NCBI GenBank assembly: GCA_002405405.1
Contig: DHLT01000238.1
Coordinates: 1 to 5,622, forward strand
Length of the DNA stretch: 5,622 bases
Direction of reading: 5' to 3'
Source: Ignavibacteria bacterium UBA4661
GTDB lineage: Bacteria; Bacteroidota; Ignavibacteria; Kapaibacteriales; UBA4661
In this document: positions 1 to 5,622 of the stretch, in pieces
Layout: every line of letters begins with the position of its first letter
Position numbering within the stretch: the first letter of the stretch is position 1
Notes under the pieces: generated by a model
Told to the model about the DNA's origin: nothing
The model's input: the letters and a program-made list of their open reading frames with translations, nothing else
Database searches by the model: none
Program-made: the position numbers and the translations under genes

Positions 1-158
1 AAGAACGTCGGTTCAAAGTACGTGGCAAATACAAAGTGATTAAGCTAAAAATTAAAGGTAGAAAACGCCTGATTCGATTGCGCCCCTTTTTGTACGACAA
101 TGAAGACGAATTACTGCAAGACCTTCGTTCTTTTACCCAACTCATAGGTAAATCATGA
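1..158 (+). CDS. 3' end of an unidentified basic protein (5' end outside window)
   Basis: An open frame enters from the left edge (first whole codon at base 3) and ends at TGA 156-158, giving the last 51 residues of a protein. The visible part is very basic in its first half (K/R-rich, alternating with V, I and L as in beta strands: YKVIKLKIKGRKRLIRL). It ends in an acidic then amphipathic stretch (DNEDELLQDLRSF) that could be a final helix. A strand-rich part followed by a C-terminal helix would fit a small PH-like domain, but this is only an impression. I do not recognise the family and assign no function. Its stop overlaps the next start as ATGA, so the two genes are probably co-transcribed and translationally coupled. 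The evidence for coding is the uninterrupted frame and the exact overlap. Confidence 0.6.
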   Translation, partial: ERRFKVRGKYKVIKLKIKGRKRLIRLRPFLYDNEDELLQDLRSFTQLIGKS

Positions 159-748
159 AACGATTTGTTATGATATGGTTGGTGTGGACTTTTGAAGTTG
201 GACAGTATACTCTTGCTGTAGCCCAAATAGTGCCCAACACGTCTGCTTCATCAACGATACGCACATACCAAAAGACGAATTGGCTACCTGCAAAACAATA
301 CCCATCAACCTCTGACATTCTTGACTCACTTAGCACTGCATCACTACGCTTTCTACCGCAAAAATTCCGTCTCCAACCAACATCATTAGAGTGGGTCTAT
401 CAACGGAGTGGGGCGAGCATATATAACACGAATCTACCTGACTCATCTCTAACAACACTAACGATTCAAGCAATCTATTTACGGTACACACGTACCAGTA
501 ACAATGATATTCAGCGCTCTATGTCCTTACATGTACGCCCTACACAAGTTCCTGACATACGCATTGAATATCAGGACACTCTGTTGCCAACACAAGCTTT
601 GTTATTACAGACCTATACGCATCCTTTTCTGCATGCCGACATTCCTCCACCCGAAGAATCATTAGCTGAAAAAATCGTTGAGCCGGCACTAATTATCGGC
701 GGAGCAATTGCATCCTTGCTTCTTTTTTTCTTTCTTCGCACTCAATAA
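155..748 (+). CDS. Hypothetical exported protein with C-terminal membrane anchor
   Basis: The 197-residue protein starts with a signal-peptide-like segment (residues 1-24: K-R, a hydrophobic stretch, then AVA before Q24, a plausible signal peptidase I site). It ends with one hydrophobic helix (about 175-194) followed by R-T-Q at the C-terminus. The middle (25-165) is rich in T, S, Q and P with no catalytic motif that I can see, and a short proline cluster (I-P-P-P-E-E) precedes the anchor. The expected topology is most of the protein outside the inner membrane with a very short cytoplasmic tail. Similar short endings (E-P, hydrophobic helix, then F-x-R) occur in small uncharacterised envelope proteins of FCB bacteria; this is recollection, not a search result. 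The start is fixed by the 4-bp overlap with the preceding stop and a weak AGG six bases upstream. Function unknown. Confidence 0.8.
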   Translation: MKRFVMIWLVWTFEVGQYTLAVAQIVPNTSASSTIRTYQKTNWLPAKQYPSTSDILDSLSTASLRFLPQKFRLQPTSLEWVYQRSGASIYNTNLPDSSLTTLTIQAIYLRYTRTSNNDIQRSMSLHVRPTQVPDIRIEYQDTLLPTQALLLQTYTHPFLHADIPPPEESLAEKIVEPALIIGGAIASLLLFFFLRTQ

Positions 749-861
749 ATTTTGTGTTGATGATAAGATTTCTGTATCGTGCAAGAGGTATAGAAGTTTT
801 CCGCATTCGAAGACCAATTATCGTGAAGTTAAAACTTTTATTGACTAACTCATTCTCTTCT

Positions 862-1350
862 ATGTTTATTGTCCGCTCTGCAACTGAAGATGACATACCT
901 CCTATTGTGAAACTTGCCGAGCTTTCGCACAGAGAATATGCGCGTATGTCCCCACAACACCAAACAACAGTATCGGTAGAATATTTTACCGAACGAATGA
1001 CAAAATCGTTTGACATCGCTGAATACTACACTTTGGTATGTTGTCCGGCGGATAATTCTCAAGAGATTTTAGGATACTGCCAATTTCTCATCAAACACTC
1101 GCAAGCCCCCTACCTCAAACATAAGATCCGCGCAATCATGGATAATATCGTCGTGAAGCAACAACATCGCAGACGAGGAATCGCCTCGCAGCTACTTGAA
1201 GTAGCTGAACAATATGCACTCATGAAGGGTGCTACAGTTATTGAACTCAACACACTTTCAATGAATAAAGATGCCCTAAAACTCTATTATAAACTTGGTT
1301 TCTCTGCTGAATCGGTTACCATGTCTAAGATTTTTCATCCGGAGGAATAA
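862..1350 (+). CDS. GNAT family N-acetyltransferase
   Basis: A 162-residue single-domain acetyltransferase of the GNAT fold, which transfers an acetyl group from acetyl-CoA to an amine. The N-terminus (FIVRSATEDDIPPIVKLAEL) is the usual beta1-alpha1 opening. Acetyl-CoA-binding motif A is at residues 93-112: D-N-I-V-V, then Q-H-R-R-R-G-I-A, matching the (Q/R)-x-x-G-x-(G/A) pyrophosphate loop. Motif B follows at 126-147 (IELNT, then ALKLYYKLGF). The substrate cannot be told from sequence; small-molecule, antibiotic or protein N-acetylation are all possible. I chose ATG 862 because the family's N-terminus begins exactly there. The frame is open back to GTG 754 (198 residues), but that extra stretch is basic and hydrophobic, resembles no GNAT domain, and begins with a weaker start codon. 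Neither start has a clear Shine-Dalgarno sequence. The stop overlaps the next gene by one base (TAATG). Confidence 0.85.
   Translation: MFIVRSATEDDIPPIVKLAELSHREYARMSPQHQTTVSVEYFTERMTKSFDIAEYYTLVCCPADNSQEILGYCQFLIKHSQAPYLKHKIRAIMDNIVVKQQHRRRGIASQLLEVAEQYALMKGATVIELNTLSMNKDALKLYYKLGFSAESVTMSKIFHPEE
1341..1346 (+). promoter_or_regulatory. Strong ribosome binding site GGAGGA for the cyclotransferase gene
   Basis: GGAGGA lies inside the last codons of the acetyltransferase (Pro-Glu-Glu-stop), a few bases before the ATG at 1350. It is the best Shine-Dalgarno match in the window. It supports 1350 as the start and a stop-start junction (TAATG) where terminating ribosomes could reinitiate. Confidence 0.75.
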
Positions 1351-2201
1351 TGACTCAATCATCTTTGGCTCTACTTTTTCGTATAGCTTTTTTGTGCGTC
1401 TTGACATGTACGATCCTACTCACGACGCAATGCAAAAGAATTCCTGAAGGTAATACACAAACAACAGAAGGTTCATACACTCCATCGAATAAACCTATTG
1501 TGAATTATACCCCAAAAGTTATTGCCGAATATCCACATGATGAAACTGCGTTTACACAAGGTCTTGTGTGGATCGGTAACAACACATTTATCGAAAGTAC
1601 AGGACAATATGGTCGCTCGGATATACGAATAACAAATGCACAGACTGGTGCTGTACTGAATCGAAGAGCACTGGGTCCGCAATTTTTTGCCGAAGGTTGC
1701 TGCGTTTTGAATAGTAAGATTTATCAAATCACATGGAATGAACAAACATGCTTTGTGTATGACTCTGCTACGCTCAGCCCCGCTGGTCAATTCACCTATC
1801 GTGGTGAAGGGTGGGGAATTACCACTGATGGCTTTTCACTTATCATGAGCAATGGTTCAAGTTTTATTTCATTTATCAATCCGAATACTTTTGAAGTGCA
1901 AAGAAGTATTGATGTAACGATCGGTGGACTGCAGAAAATCCGCAACTTAAATGAGTTGGAATATATCAATGGTAAAATTTATGCAAATATTTGGATGACA
2001 GATTCTATTGTTGTCATTGATCCGCGTACCGGCAATGTTGAGGGTTTTATCAATTGCTCCGGACTCCTTCCTTTACAACTCCGAAAACCCACTACGGATG
2101 TACTTAATGGTATTGCTTATAACCCACAAAATGGTCGCTTGTACCTAACCGGAAAGTATTGGCCCCGGATTTACGAAGTTGATCTTGTCGTGCAGCAGTA
2201 A
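1350..2201 (+). CDS. Glutaminyl-peptide cyclotransferase (glutamine cyclotransferase, plant/bacterial beta-propeller type)
   Basis: The 283-residue protein matches the plant/bacterial glutaminyl cyclase family, five-bladed beta-propellers that turn N-terminal Gln into pyroglutamate with release of ammonia. Family motifs appear in order: FTQGL (68-72), E-S-T-G-x-Y-G (82-88, with E82 the likely conserved acidic active-site residue), FFAEG (112-116), YQITW (125-129), G-W-G-I-T-T-D-G (154-161), M-S-N-G-S (166-170), LNELEY (200-205), NIW (213-215), LNGIAY (252-257) and TGKYWP (267-272). The N-terminus holds a hydrophobic export segment (about 5-27) ending at C28. The C28 context L-T-T-Q-C is a poor lipobox because of Q at -1, so a lipoprotein or an uncleaved anchor are both possible. 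A linker (29-52) separates it from the propeller. The enzyme probably works in the periplasm, where signal peptidase I products often begin with Gln. It is coupled to the upstream acetyltransferase gene by TAATG. Confidence 0.93.
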   Translation: MTQSSLALLFRIAFLCVLTCTILLTTQCKRIPEGNTQTTEGSYTPSNKPIVNYTPKVIAEYPHDETAFTQGLVWIGNNTFIESTGQYGRSDIRITNAQTGAVLNRRALGPQFFAEGCCVLNSKIYQITWNEQTCFVYDSATLSPAGQFTYRGEGWGITTDGFSLIMSNGSSFISFINPNTFEVQRSIDVTIGGLQKIRNLNELEYINGKIYANIWMTDSIVVIDPRTGNVEGFINCSGLLPLQLRKPTTDVLNGIAYNPQNGRLYLTGKYWPRIYEVDLVVQQ

Positions 2202-2232
2202 AAAATGACCACGCTCTATGCAGACCAATGTG

Positions 2233-2269
2233 TTGATTTTTTGACGGAAAAATTATTTTGAGTATTCAT
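2233..2269 (+). promoter_or_regulatory. Weak promoter candidate before the serine hydrolase-prmA pair
   Basis: The 92-bp gap between the cyclotransferase and the serine hydrolase is AT-rich and contains two overlapping possibilities. One is sigma70-like: TTGACG (2241-2246), 16 bases, then TATTCA (2263-2268, only three matches to TATAAT). The other is Bacteroidota-like: TTG (2233-2235), 18 bases, then TATTTTG (2254-2260, one T short of TAnnTTTG). Neither is convincing. No terminator hairpin is visible in the gap, so read-through from upstream is also possible. Confidence 0.25.
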
Positions 2270-2281
2270 TATTGACTCTTT

Positions 2282-2285
2282 AGGA
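2282..2285 (+). promoter_or_regulatory. Ribosome binding site AGGA for the serine hydrolase
   Basis: AGGA lies 8 bases before the ATG at 2294, good Shine-Dalgarno spacing. It favours 2294 over the out-of-frame ATG at 2289, which is too close to it. Confidence 0.55.
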
Positions 2286-2293
2286 TAAATGCC

Positions 2294-3586
2294 ATGCGGT
2301 TATATTCCTTTCTTTGTTTCGTAGCTCTTGTACTGAGATATTCAATGCTCTCAGCGCAGCCGATGAGTACCGCCTCTGGCTCTCCACTGGATAGTTTATT
2401 GAAAGCACATCCTGATAAATTTGCCACTGTTCTTGCTCATGAGAAAAAACATCGGCTGCAAATTATTTATACGCAGATCAATCGTGATGCGAAGAATGTA
2501 CCTCATTTCACGACATATGAATATCGCGTAAACCCTCATGAATACTTTTACCCTGCCAGCACAGTGAAGTTTCCTATTACACTCTTGGCATTAGAAAAAA
2601 TTGATCGATTGGGGATTAAAAACGTAACCAAGTACACGCCCATGTTTACTGATAGTGCACGTCCCCCCCAACATACACACTATCGTGAAAGCAACACACG
2701 TAATGGATTCCCATCAGTAGCAGATTATGCCAAGCAAATTCTTTTAGTTAGCGACAATGAAGCATATAACCGCTTATACGAATTTGTCGGGAGAAAAACC
2801 ATCCACACTATGCTTGCTGAAAAGGGCTTTTCTCAATTGAAGATTGTCAAGCGACTTTCATCCGGGACAAGCTATCAAGAGGATTATTGTACGAATCCTG
2901 TTCGCTTTGTGCAAGAACCAACTTCTCAACAAGAAGAACCCCGCACCTTATATTCTCAGGCTGAGACCTGCGATACAACACGATACGAATTTCCCTTACT
3001 CGAAGGCTTAAAACAAGGCAAGGGAGTTATGCGTAGTGGCAAAATTGTTCCCGAACCCATTGACTTCGGCAATTCCAACTATTTTCCGCTTCGTACTTTT
3101 CATGATATGATGCAAAACTTCATATTTCCATCGGTACAAAAACCCGAACAACGATTCAAACTGAGCAGCGATGATCGTGCATTTGTCCTCAAAGCTATGG
3201 GTATGTTTCCCCGCGAAAGTGATTATCCGAAATATGACTCCTCCTACTATGATGGCTATTGCAAGTTCTTTGTCTATGGCGACACCAAAGCACAACAAAA
3301 TGGTACCGTACGTATTTTTAACAAAGTTGGCGATGCCTATGGCTACTTGATTGATTGCGCATACATTATTGACTTTACAACCAAAGCAGAGTTTATGATT
3401 GCGGCAACGCTTCATGTTAATGACGATGAAATTTTCAATGATGATAAATACGAATACGAAACTATAGGCTTCCCTTTTTTAGCAAATCTTGGACGTGTTG
3501 TATTGCAGTATGAGCAAAGTCGCCCACGTACATTTAAGCCAGACCTAAGCGAATTCGAAAAACTTTTTCCGCAAGCAAAACAATGA
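2294..3586 (+). CDS. Exported serine hydrolase of the class A beta-lactamase fold
   Basis: The 430-residue protein has a signal peptide (hydrophobic 4-19, cleavage likely near S-A-Q, 20-22). It carries the three penicillin-recognising motifs in order: S-T-V-K (89-92, with S89 the expected nucleophile, in the context FYPASTVKFP), S-D-N (153-155, in LLVSDNEAYNRLYEFVG) and K-V-G (344-346, the K-[ST]-G counterpart on the last strands). The order and the S-D-N form point to the class A-like family (beta-lactamase2). Unlike a typical 290-residue class A enzyme, the SDN-to-KTG distance is about 190 residues because of a long intervening region (about 195-330), and I cannot find the E-x-x-L-N omega-loop motif that supplies the deacylating Glu. 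It is therefore better called a serine hydrolase, perhaps a cell-wall peptidase/esterase or other envelope enzyme, than a resistance gene. Its stop overlaps the prmA start as ATGA. Confidence 0.88.
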   Translation: MRLYSFLCFVALVLRYSMLSAQPMSTASGSPLDSLLKAHPDKFATVLAHEKKHRLQIIYTQINRDAKNVPHFTTYEYRVNPHEYFYPASTVKFPITLLALEKIDRLGIKNVTKYTPMFTDSARPPQHTHYRESNTRNGFPSVADYAKQILLVSDNEAYNRLYEFVGRKTIHTMLAEKGFSQLKIVKRLSSGTSYQEDYCTNPVRFVQEPTSQQEEPRTLYSQAETCDTTRYEFPLLEGLKQGKGVMRSGKIVPEPIDFGNSNYFPLRTFHDMMQNFIFPSVQKPEQRFKLSSDDRAFVLKAMGMFPRESDYPKYDSSYYDGYCKFFVYGDTKAQQNGTVRIFNKVGDAYGYLIDCAYIIDFTTKAEFMIAATLHVNDDEIFNDDKYEYETIGFPFLANLGRVVLQYEQSRPRTFKPDLSEFEKLFPQAKQ

Positions 3587-4452
3587 CACCAACAGACCCC
3601 AAACAGTATATCAATATCACATATTCTATTCCTGAAGAAGAATATGATCTGTTTTATGGTGTGTTGTCAGAGCACCCATTTGTTGGAATTACTGAAGGAT
3701 TAGACTCACTTGTGTTGTGCTTGCACATTGATTCTGAAATCGAGCATACCCTGAATACAATTACGCAAGATCTTGCAAATGCAGGTGTTCATGCTATTAT
3801 AACCCAGAGTGATACGATTGTCGAGGAAAATTGGAACAAGGCATGGGAAGATTCAATTGAACCAATAATTATACCGTGTATTCTTGCGATCATCCCCTCA
3901 TGGCGTGCAAAAGAATTTGTTGAATCCAGTGAACTGCCACGTCTTATCATCGACCCACAAATGTCTTTTGGTACAGGGCATCACGAGACAACACGTTTAT
4001 GTTTACAACTACTTCACAAATGCGTCAAGTGCGGCTCTTCATGGATTGATGCCGGTACAGGTACAGGTGTGCTGGGTTTTGGTGCATTACTATTTGGTGC
4101 AAATGCAGTTTTCGCTTTTGATTATGACGAGTGGTGTGTCCTCAACACCAAAGAGAATATCGAGCGTAATCCTCACATTGCATCGAAAGCCATCCGCATT
4201 GAGCAGGCAAATGTCCTTACAGTTGACATTGGGCAAGCCGATGGCATTTGTGCGAATCTGCATCGGAATTTACTGTATGAAGCAAGTGAAAAGTTCTACC
4301 ATGCTTTATCGGAACGCCATGGCATATTGATTGTGTCAGGTCTTTTGTGGATGGATGAAGACGAAGTTCGAGAACAAATAGTAGCAAGTGGATTTACCTA
4401 TCAGCAGACTATTCGCGAAAATGATTGGATTGCCATGCAGTTTCAGGCATAG
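3583..4452 (+). CDS. prmA: Ribosomal protein L11 methyltransferase
   Basis: The 289-residue protein matches PrmA, a cytoplasmic SAM-dependent enzyme that methylates ribosomal protein L11. Residues 1-80 form the small N-terminal substrate-recognition domain, and the linker carries the family signature N-W-N-K-A-W-E-D (83-90). The catalytic domain shows D-P-Q-M-S-F-G-T-G-H-H-E-T-T (124-137, equivalent to PGMAFGTGTHPTT of the enterobacterial enzyme), SAM motif I D-A-G-T-G-T-G (156-162), an acidic residue after strand 2 (FAFD, D180), ANLHRNLL (224-231), VSGLL (251-255) and the typical ending D-W-I-A-M-Q-F (281-287). Length fits the family. There is no Shine-Dalgarno sequence; the ATG sits in the ATGA overlap with the serine hydrolase stop, so translation is probably coupled. 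It ends in TAG, directly before the convergent channel gene. The HHETT and HRN variants resemble Bacteroidota PrmA sequences as I recall them. Confidence 0.95.
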   Translation: MTPTDPKQYINITYSIPEEEYDLFYGVLSEHPFVGITEGLDSLVLCLHIDSEIEHTLNTITQDLANAGVHAIITQSDTIVEENWNKAWEDSIEPIIIPCILAIIPSWRAKEFVESSELPRLIIDPQMSFGTGHHETTRLCLQLLHKCVKCGSSWIDAGTGTGVLGFGALLFGANAVFAFDYDEWCVLNTKENIERNPHIASKAIRIEQANVLTVDIGQADGICANLHRNLLYEASEKFYHALSERHGILIVSGLLWMDEDEVREQIVASGFTYQQTIRENDWIAMQFQA

Positions 4453-4460
4453 ATGATTTT

Positions 4461-5330
4461 TCAATCTTGACGCGGTAGCTCAACCTTATCGTACTTGCTT
4501 AATTTTTGGATATCAAATGCAATAAATGCTGTATCGCTCGAAGTAATCATCGGTGTAAATTTTGCCCCCCATTCAAACTCTTCCGCGATGTACGATGACC
4601 GTGCATGAATGACATTATCAAAAGTGTCATCGTACCCTTTTATCAATATCACGATCTCACCGCTTGCTTCTTTAAACGCTTCTTTCGTCATACCCCACAA
4701 CGGACTTTGTTCCGTAATCGGATGGACAATTGTCCATGGTTGCGCAAAAAAAGTAATATGTCTTCGCTCTAACTCTAACGGATAAAAATTTCGCGTCATT
4801 GCACCCTGAGCTCCGGTCGGTTCGACAAGAGATAGAATAACCGTTGCTTCAGCATCAATTACTTGGCTTTGATTGACATGTACAATCCGAAACATCATAC
4901 CGGTACTGTTGTTGCGATAGGGTGAAATGAGGGTATTCTCGATAAACAAAATATTTGCTCGTGGTCGCGCAAAACGTCCATACATTAAGCCGGTAGCAAG
5001 AGCAAATGCTAATAACCCAAGCAATGCCTCAATCGAAGCAATCGCCCCGGTGAGTAATCCCTGAGGATTCACGCGCCCATAACCAACCGTTGTAAAGGTT
5101 TGGGTACTAAAGAAAAACACTTCCCAAAATTGATGCCACGATGTGTGCGTGCTATCAATACCTAAATACTCAGCACCAACAATGAAATAGACCCACGCAA
5201 AGAGAAGATTAACCAGCACAAAAAAAGACAATACAATTGAAAAAAACCATCCCCACGACATGGTGACCAAAGCATGATAAATATGCATTTGCTGAAAGAA
5301 GGTATAGCCATGTCGCTCTGAGTTGAACAT
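4461..5330 (-). CDS. Inward-rectifier K+ channel (KirBac type), N-terminally interrupted
   Basis: The 289-residue open frame is a prokaryotic Kir channel, which forms a tetrameric K+ pore in the inner membrane. In order: an amphipathic slide helix with Y-H-A-L and M-S-W (11-26), TM1 (about 27-52), pore helix (66-79), selectivity filter T-V-G-Y-G (81-85), TM2 (about 92-118) with E101 and G114, the junction R-F-A-R-P-R-A (119-125), and the immunoglobulin-like cytoplasmic domain (about 126-280) with W-T-I-V-H-P-I (199-205), S-P-L-W-G (209-213) and I-K-G-Y-D (230-234). By recalled alignment Y117 sits at the bundle-crossing gate (Phe in KirBac1.1, Tyr in KirBac3.1). The ATG at 5330 is the first after an in-frame TAG. 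It lacks a Shine-Dalgarno sequence and falls inside the conserved N-R-D-G-M-F-N motif, so it is probably not the ancestral start. Upstream homology reaches 5423 (separate entry). Converges on prmA, 8 bp between stops. Confidence 0.93.
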   Translation of the reverse strand: MFNSERHGYTFFQQMHIYHALVTMSWGWFFSIVLSFFVLVNLLFAWVYFIVGAEYLGIDSTHTSWHQFWEVFFFSTQTFTTVGYGRVNPQGLLTGAIASIEALLGLLAFALATGLMYGRFARPRANILFIENTLISPYRNNSTGMMFRIVHVNQSQVIDAEATVILSLVEPTGAQGAMTRNFYPLELERRHITFFAQPWTIVHPITEQSPLWGMTKEAFKEASGEIVILIKGYDDTFDNVIHARSSYIAEEFEWGAKFTPMITSSDTAFIAFDIQKLSKYDKVELPRQD

Positions 5331-5342
5331 ACCATCGCGATT

Positions 5343-5423
5343 CTACAAACGTTGGCCACGCTTTCCAACTTGCGCTCCAAAACCCGACGAATCTAAAATT
5401 TTTGTAAAGCGATTCTGTGCCAT
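5343..5423 (-). pseudogene. Upstream N-terminal segment of the Kir channel, ending at an in-frame amber codon
   Basis: Reading the channel frame upstream of 5330 gives four sense codons (N-R-D-G), then TAG (5343-5345), then 26 codons back to ATG 5423. The last of these read G-F-G-A-Q-V-G-K-R-G-Q-R-L. Joined across the stop, R-L-*-N-R-D-G-M-F-N matches the conserved KirBac N-terminus (R-I-L-N-S-D-G-S-S-N in KirBac3.1, from memory), so the stop sits at a position usually holding an aliphatic residue. TTG (Leu) to TAG is one base change. With the stop read through, the protein would be 320 residues, a normal KirBac length. An in-frame TAA lies a few codons before ATG 5423, so that is the natural start. 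The whole gene (4461-5423) is then either a nonsense pseudogene, a sequencing error, or a channel restarted at 5330. Confidence 0.8.
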
Positions 5424-5427
5424 ACTT

Positions 5428-5432
5428 TCCCT
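5428..5432 (-). promoter_or_regulatory. Ribosome binding site AGGGA before the original Kir start
   Basis: On the minus strand AGGGA lies 4 bases before the ATG at 5423, in the 36-bp gap behind the upstream minus-strand gene. No such site precedes the ATG at 5330. This supports 5423 as the ancestral start of the channel gene. Confidence 0.5.
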
Positions 5433-5459
5433 GATTTACAATAGAAATAAATGATTTTA

Positions 5460-5622
5460 TCACTTTTTAATATACTCGCTTACGCGATGTTTATTGATGT
5501 TATCTCTGCGCTCAAACAACTCCTTAAATACAGAAGATAACATCTCAAGCAAACTTGTTGCCGTAAGCGTATGGTGCGCATGCTGATGTGCAGACAATTC
5601 TCCTGCTTTAGCATGTGTTATG
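5460..5622 (-). CDS. 3' end of an unidentified gene (5' end outside window)
   Basis: On the minus strand a frame is open from the right edge (first whole codon 5621-5619) to TGA 5462-5460, giving 53 C-terminal residues, while the other two minus frames hit stops within the first bases. The segment begins with a His-rich stretch (S-A-H-Q-H-A-H-H-T) and continues as a probable amphipathic helix (S-L-L-E-M-L-S-S-V-F-K-E-L-F-E-R-R-D) before a basic end (R-V-S-E-Y-I-K-K). I do not recognise the family. The His cluster could bind a metal, but that is a guess. It ends 36 bp before the original channel start and on the same strand, so the two genes may share a transcript. Coding is likely but rests only on the open frame and residue pattern. 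Confidence 0.5.
   Translation of the reverse strand, partial: ITHAKAGELSAHQHAHHTLTATSLLEMLSSVFKELFERRDNINKHRVSEYIKK

Noticed and set aside
829..845. Inverted repeat AAGT-TAAA-ACTT followed by TTATTG as a terminator
   Set aside because: The stem is only four A/T-rich pairs and the T-tract is short; too weak to call.
754..861. N-terminal extension of the acetyltransferase from GTG 754 (36 extra residues)
   Set aside because: The GNAT domain begins at ATG 862. The extra residues are basic and hydrophobic, resemble no domain, and begin with GTG without a Shine-Dalgarno sequence. A longer product cannot be fully excluded.
841..866. TTGACT ... TATGTT as a promoter for the acetyltransferase
   Set aside because: The spacer is 14 bases and the -10-like element overlaps the start codon itself.
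3008..3415. 135-codon minus-strand frame inside the serine hydrolase
   Set aside because: Antisense to a gene with clear catalytic motifs; Cys- and Ile-rich translation typical of reverse-strand artefacts.
3884..4330. 148-codon plus-strand frame inside prmA
   Set aside because: It lies wholly inside a well-supported PrmA reading frame, and its translation shows no domain; it is a shadow frame.
5343..5345. Genome-wide reassignment of TAG to an amino acid
   Set aside because: prmA ends in TAG exactly where the family's C-terminus ends, so TAG appears to be a normal stop here.
5209..5463. 84-codon minus-strand frame over the start of the channel gene
   Set aside because: It runs in another frame than the channel; the Kir-like N-terminal residues are found in the channel's own frame (5423 down to 5343), so no frameshift is needed.

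Overview
The window carries about 5.6 kb of moderately AT-rich, gene-dense bacterial chromosome. Protein style suggests the FCB group (Bacteroidota/Chlorobiota/Kapabacteria-like). The evidence is a PrmA with the SFGTGHHETT and ANLHRNLL motif variants, an envelope protein ending in a short C-terminal anchor, a plant/bacterial-type glutamine cyclotransferase and a KirBac channel. This assignment is inference from recalled family features. No mobile element, CRISPR array, tRNA or rRNA was seen.

Plus strand, left half (1-2201): the 3' end of an unidentified basic protein overlaps by 4 bp (ATGA) a secreted or anchored protein of unknown function. After a 113-bp gap come a GNAT acetyltransferase and, overlapping it by one base (TAATG) with a strong Shine-Dalgarno sequence inside the acetyltransferase 3' end, a membrane-anchored glutaminyl-peptide cyclotransferase.

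Plus strand, right half (2294-4452): after a 92-bp intergenic region with a weak promoter candidate, an exported class A beta-lactamase-fold serine hydrolase overlaps by 4 bp (ATGA) the gene for ribosomal protein L11 methyltransferase (prmA).

Minus strand (5622-4461): the 3' end of an unidentified gene is followed, 36 bp later, by a KirBac-type inward-rectifier K+ channel gene. It converges on prmA with only 8 bp between the stop codons.

The most notable observation is in the channel gene. Kir homology continues upstream of the obvious ATG (5330) in the same frame to an ATG at 5423 preceded by a Shine-Dalgarno-like AGGGA. One amber codon (TAG, 5343-5345) interrupts the conserved N-terminal motif R-L-x-N-R-D-G. 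The gene is therefore a one-codon pseudogene, a sequence error, a channel made from a downstream restart lacking its N-terminus, or a readthrough case. I see no clearly new multi-gene system; the rest looks like ordinary housekeeping and envelope genes.
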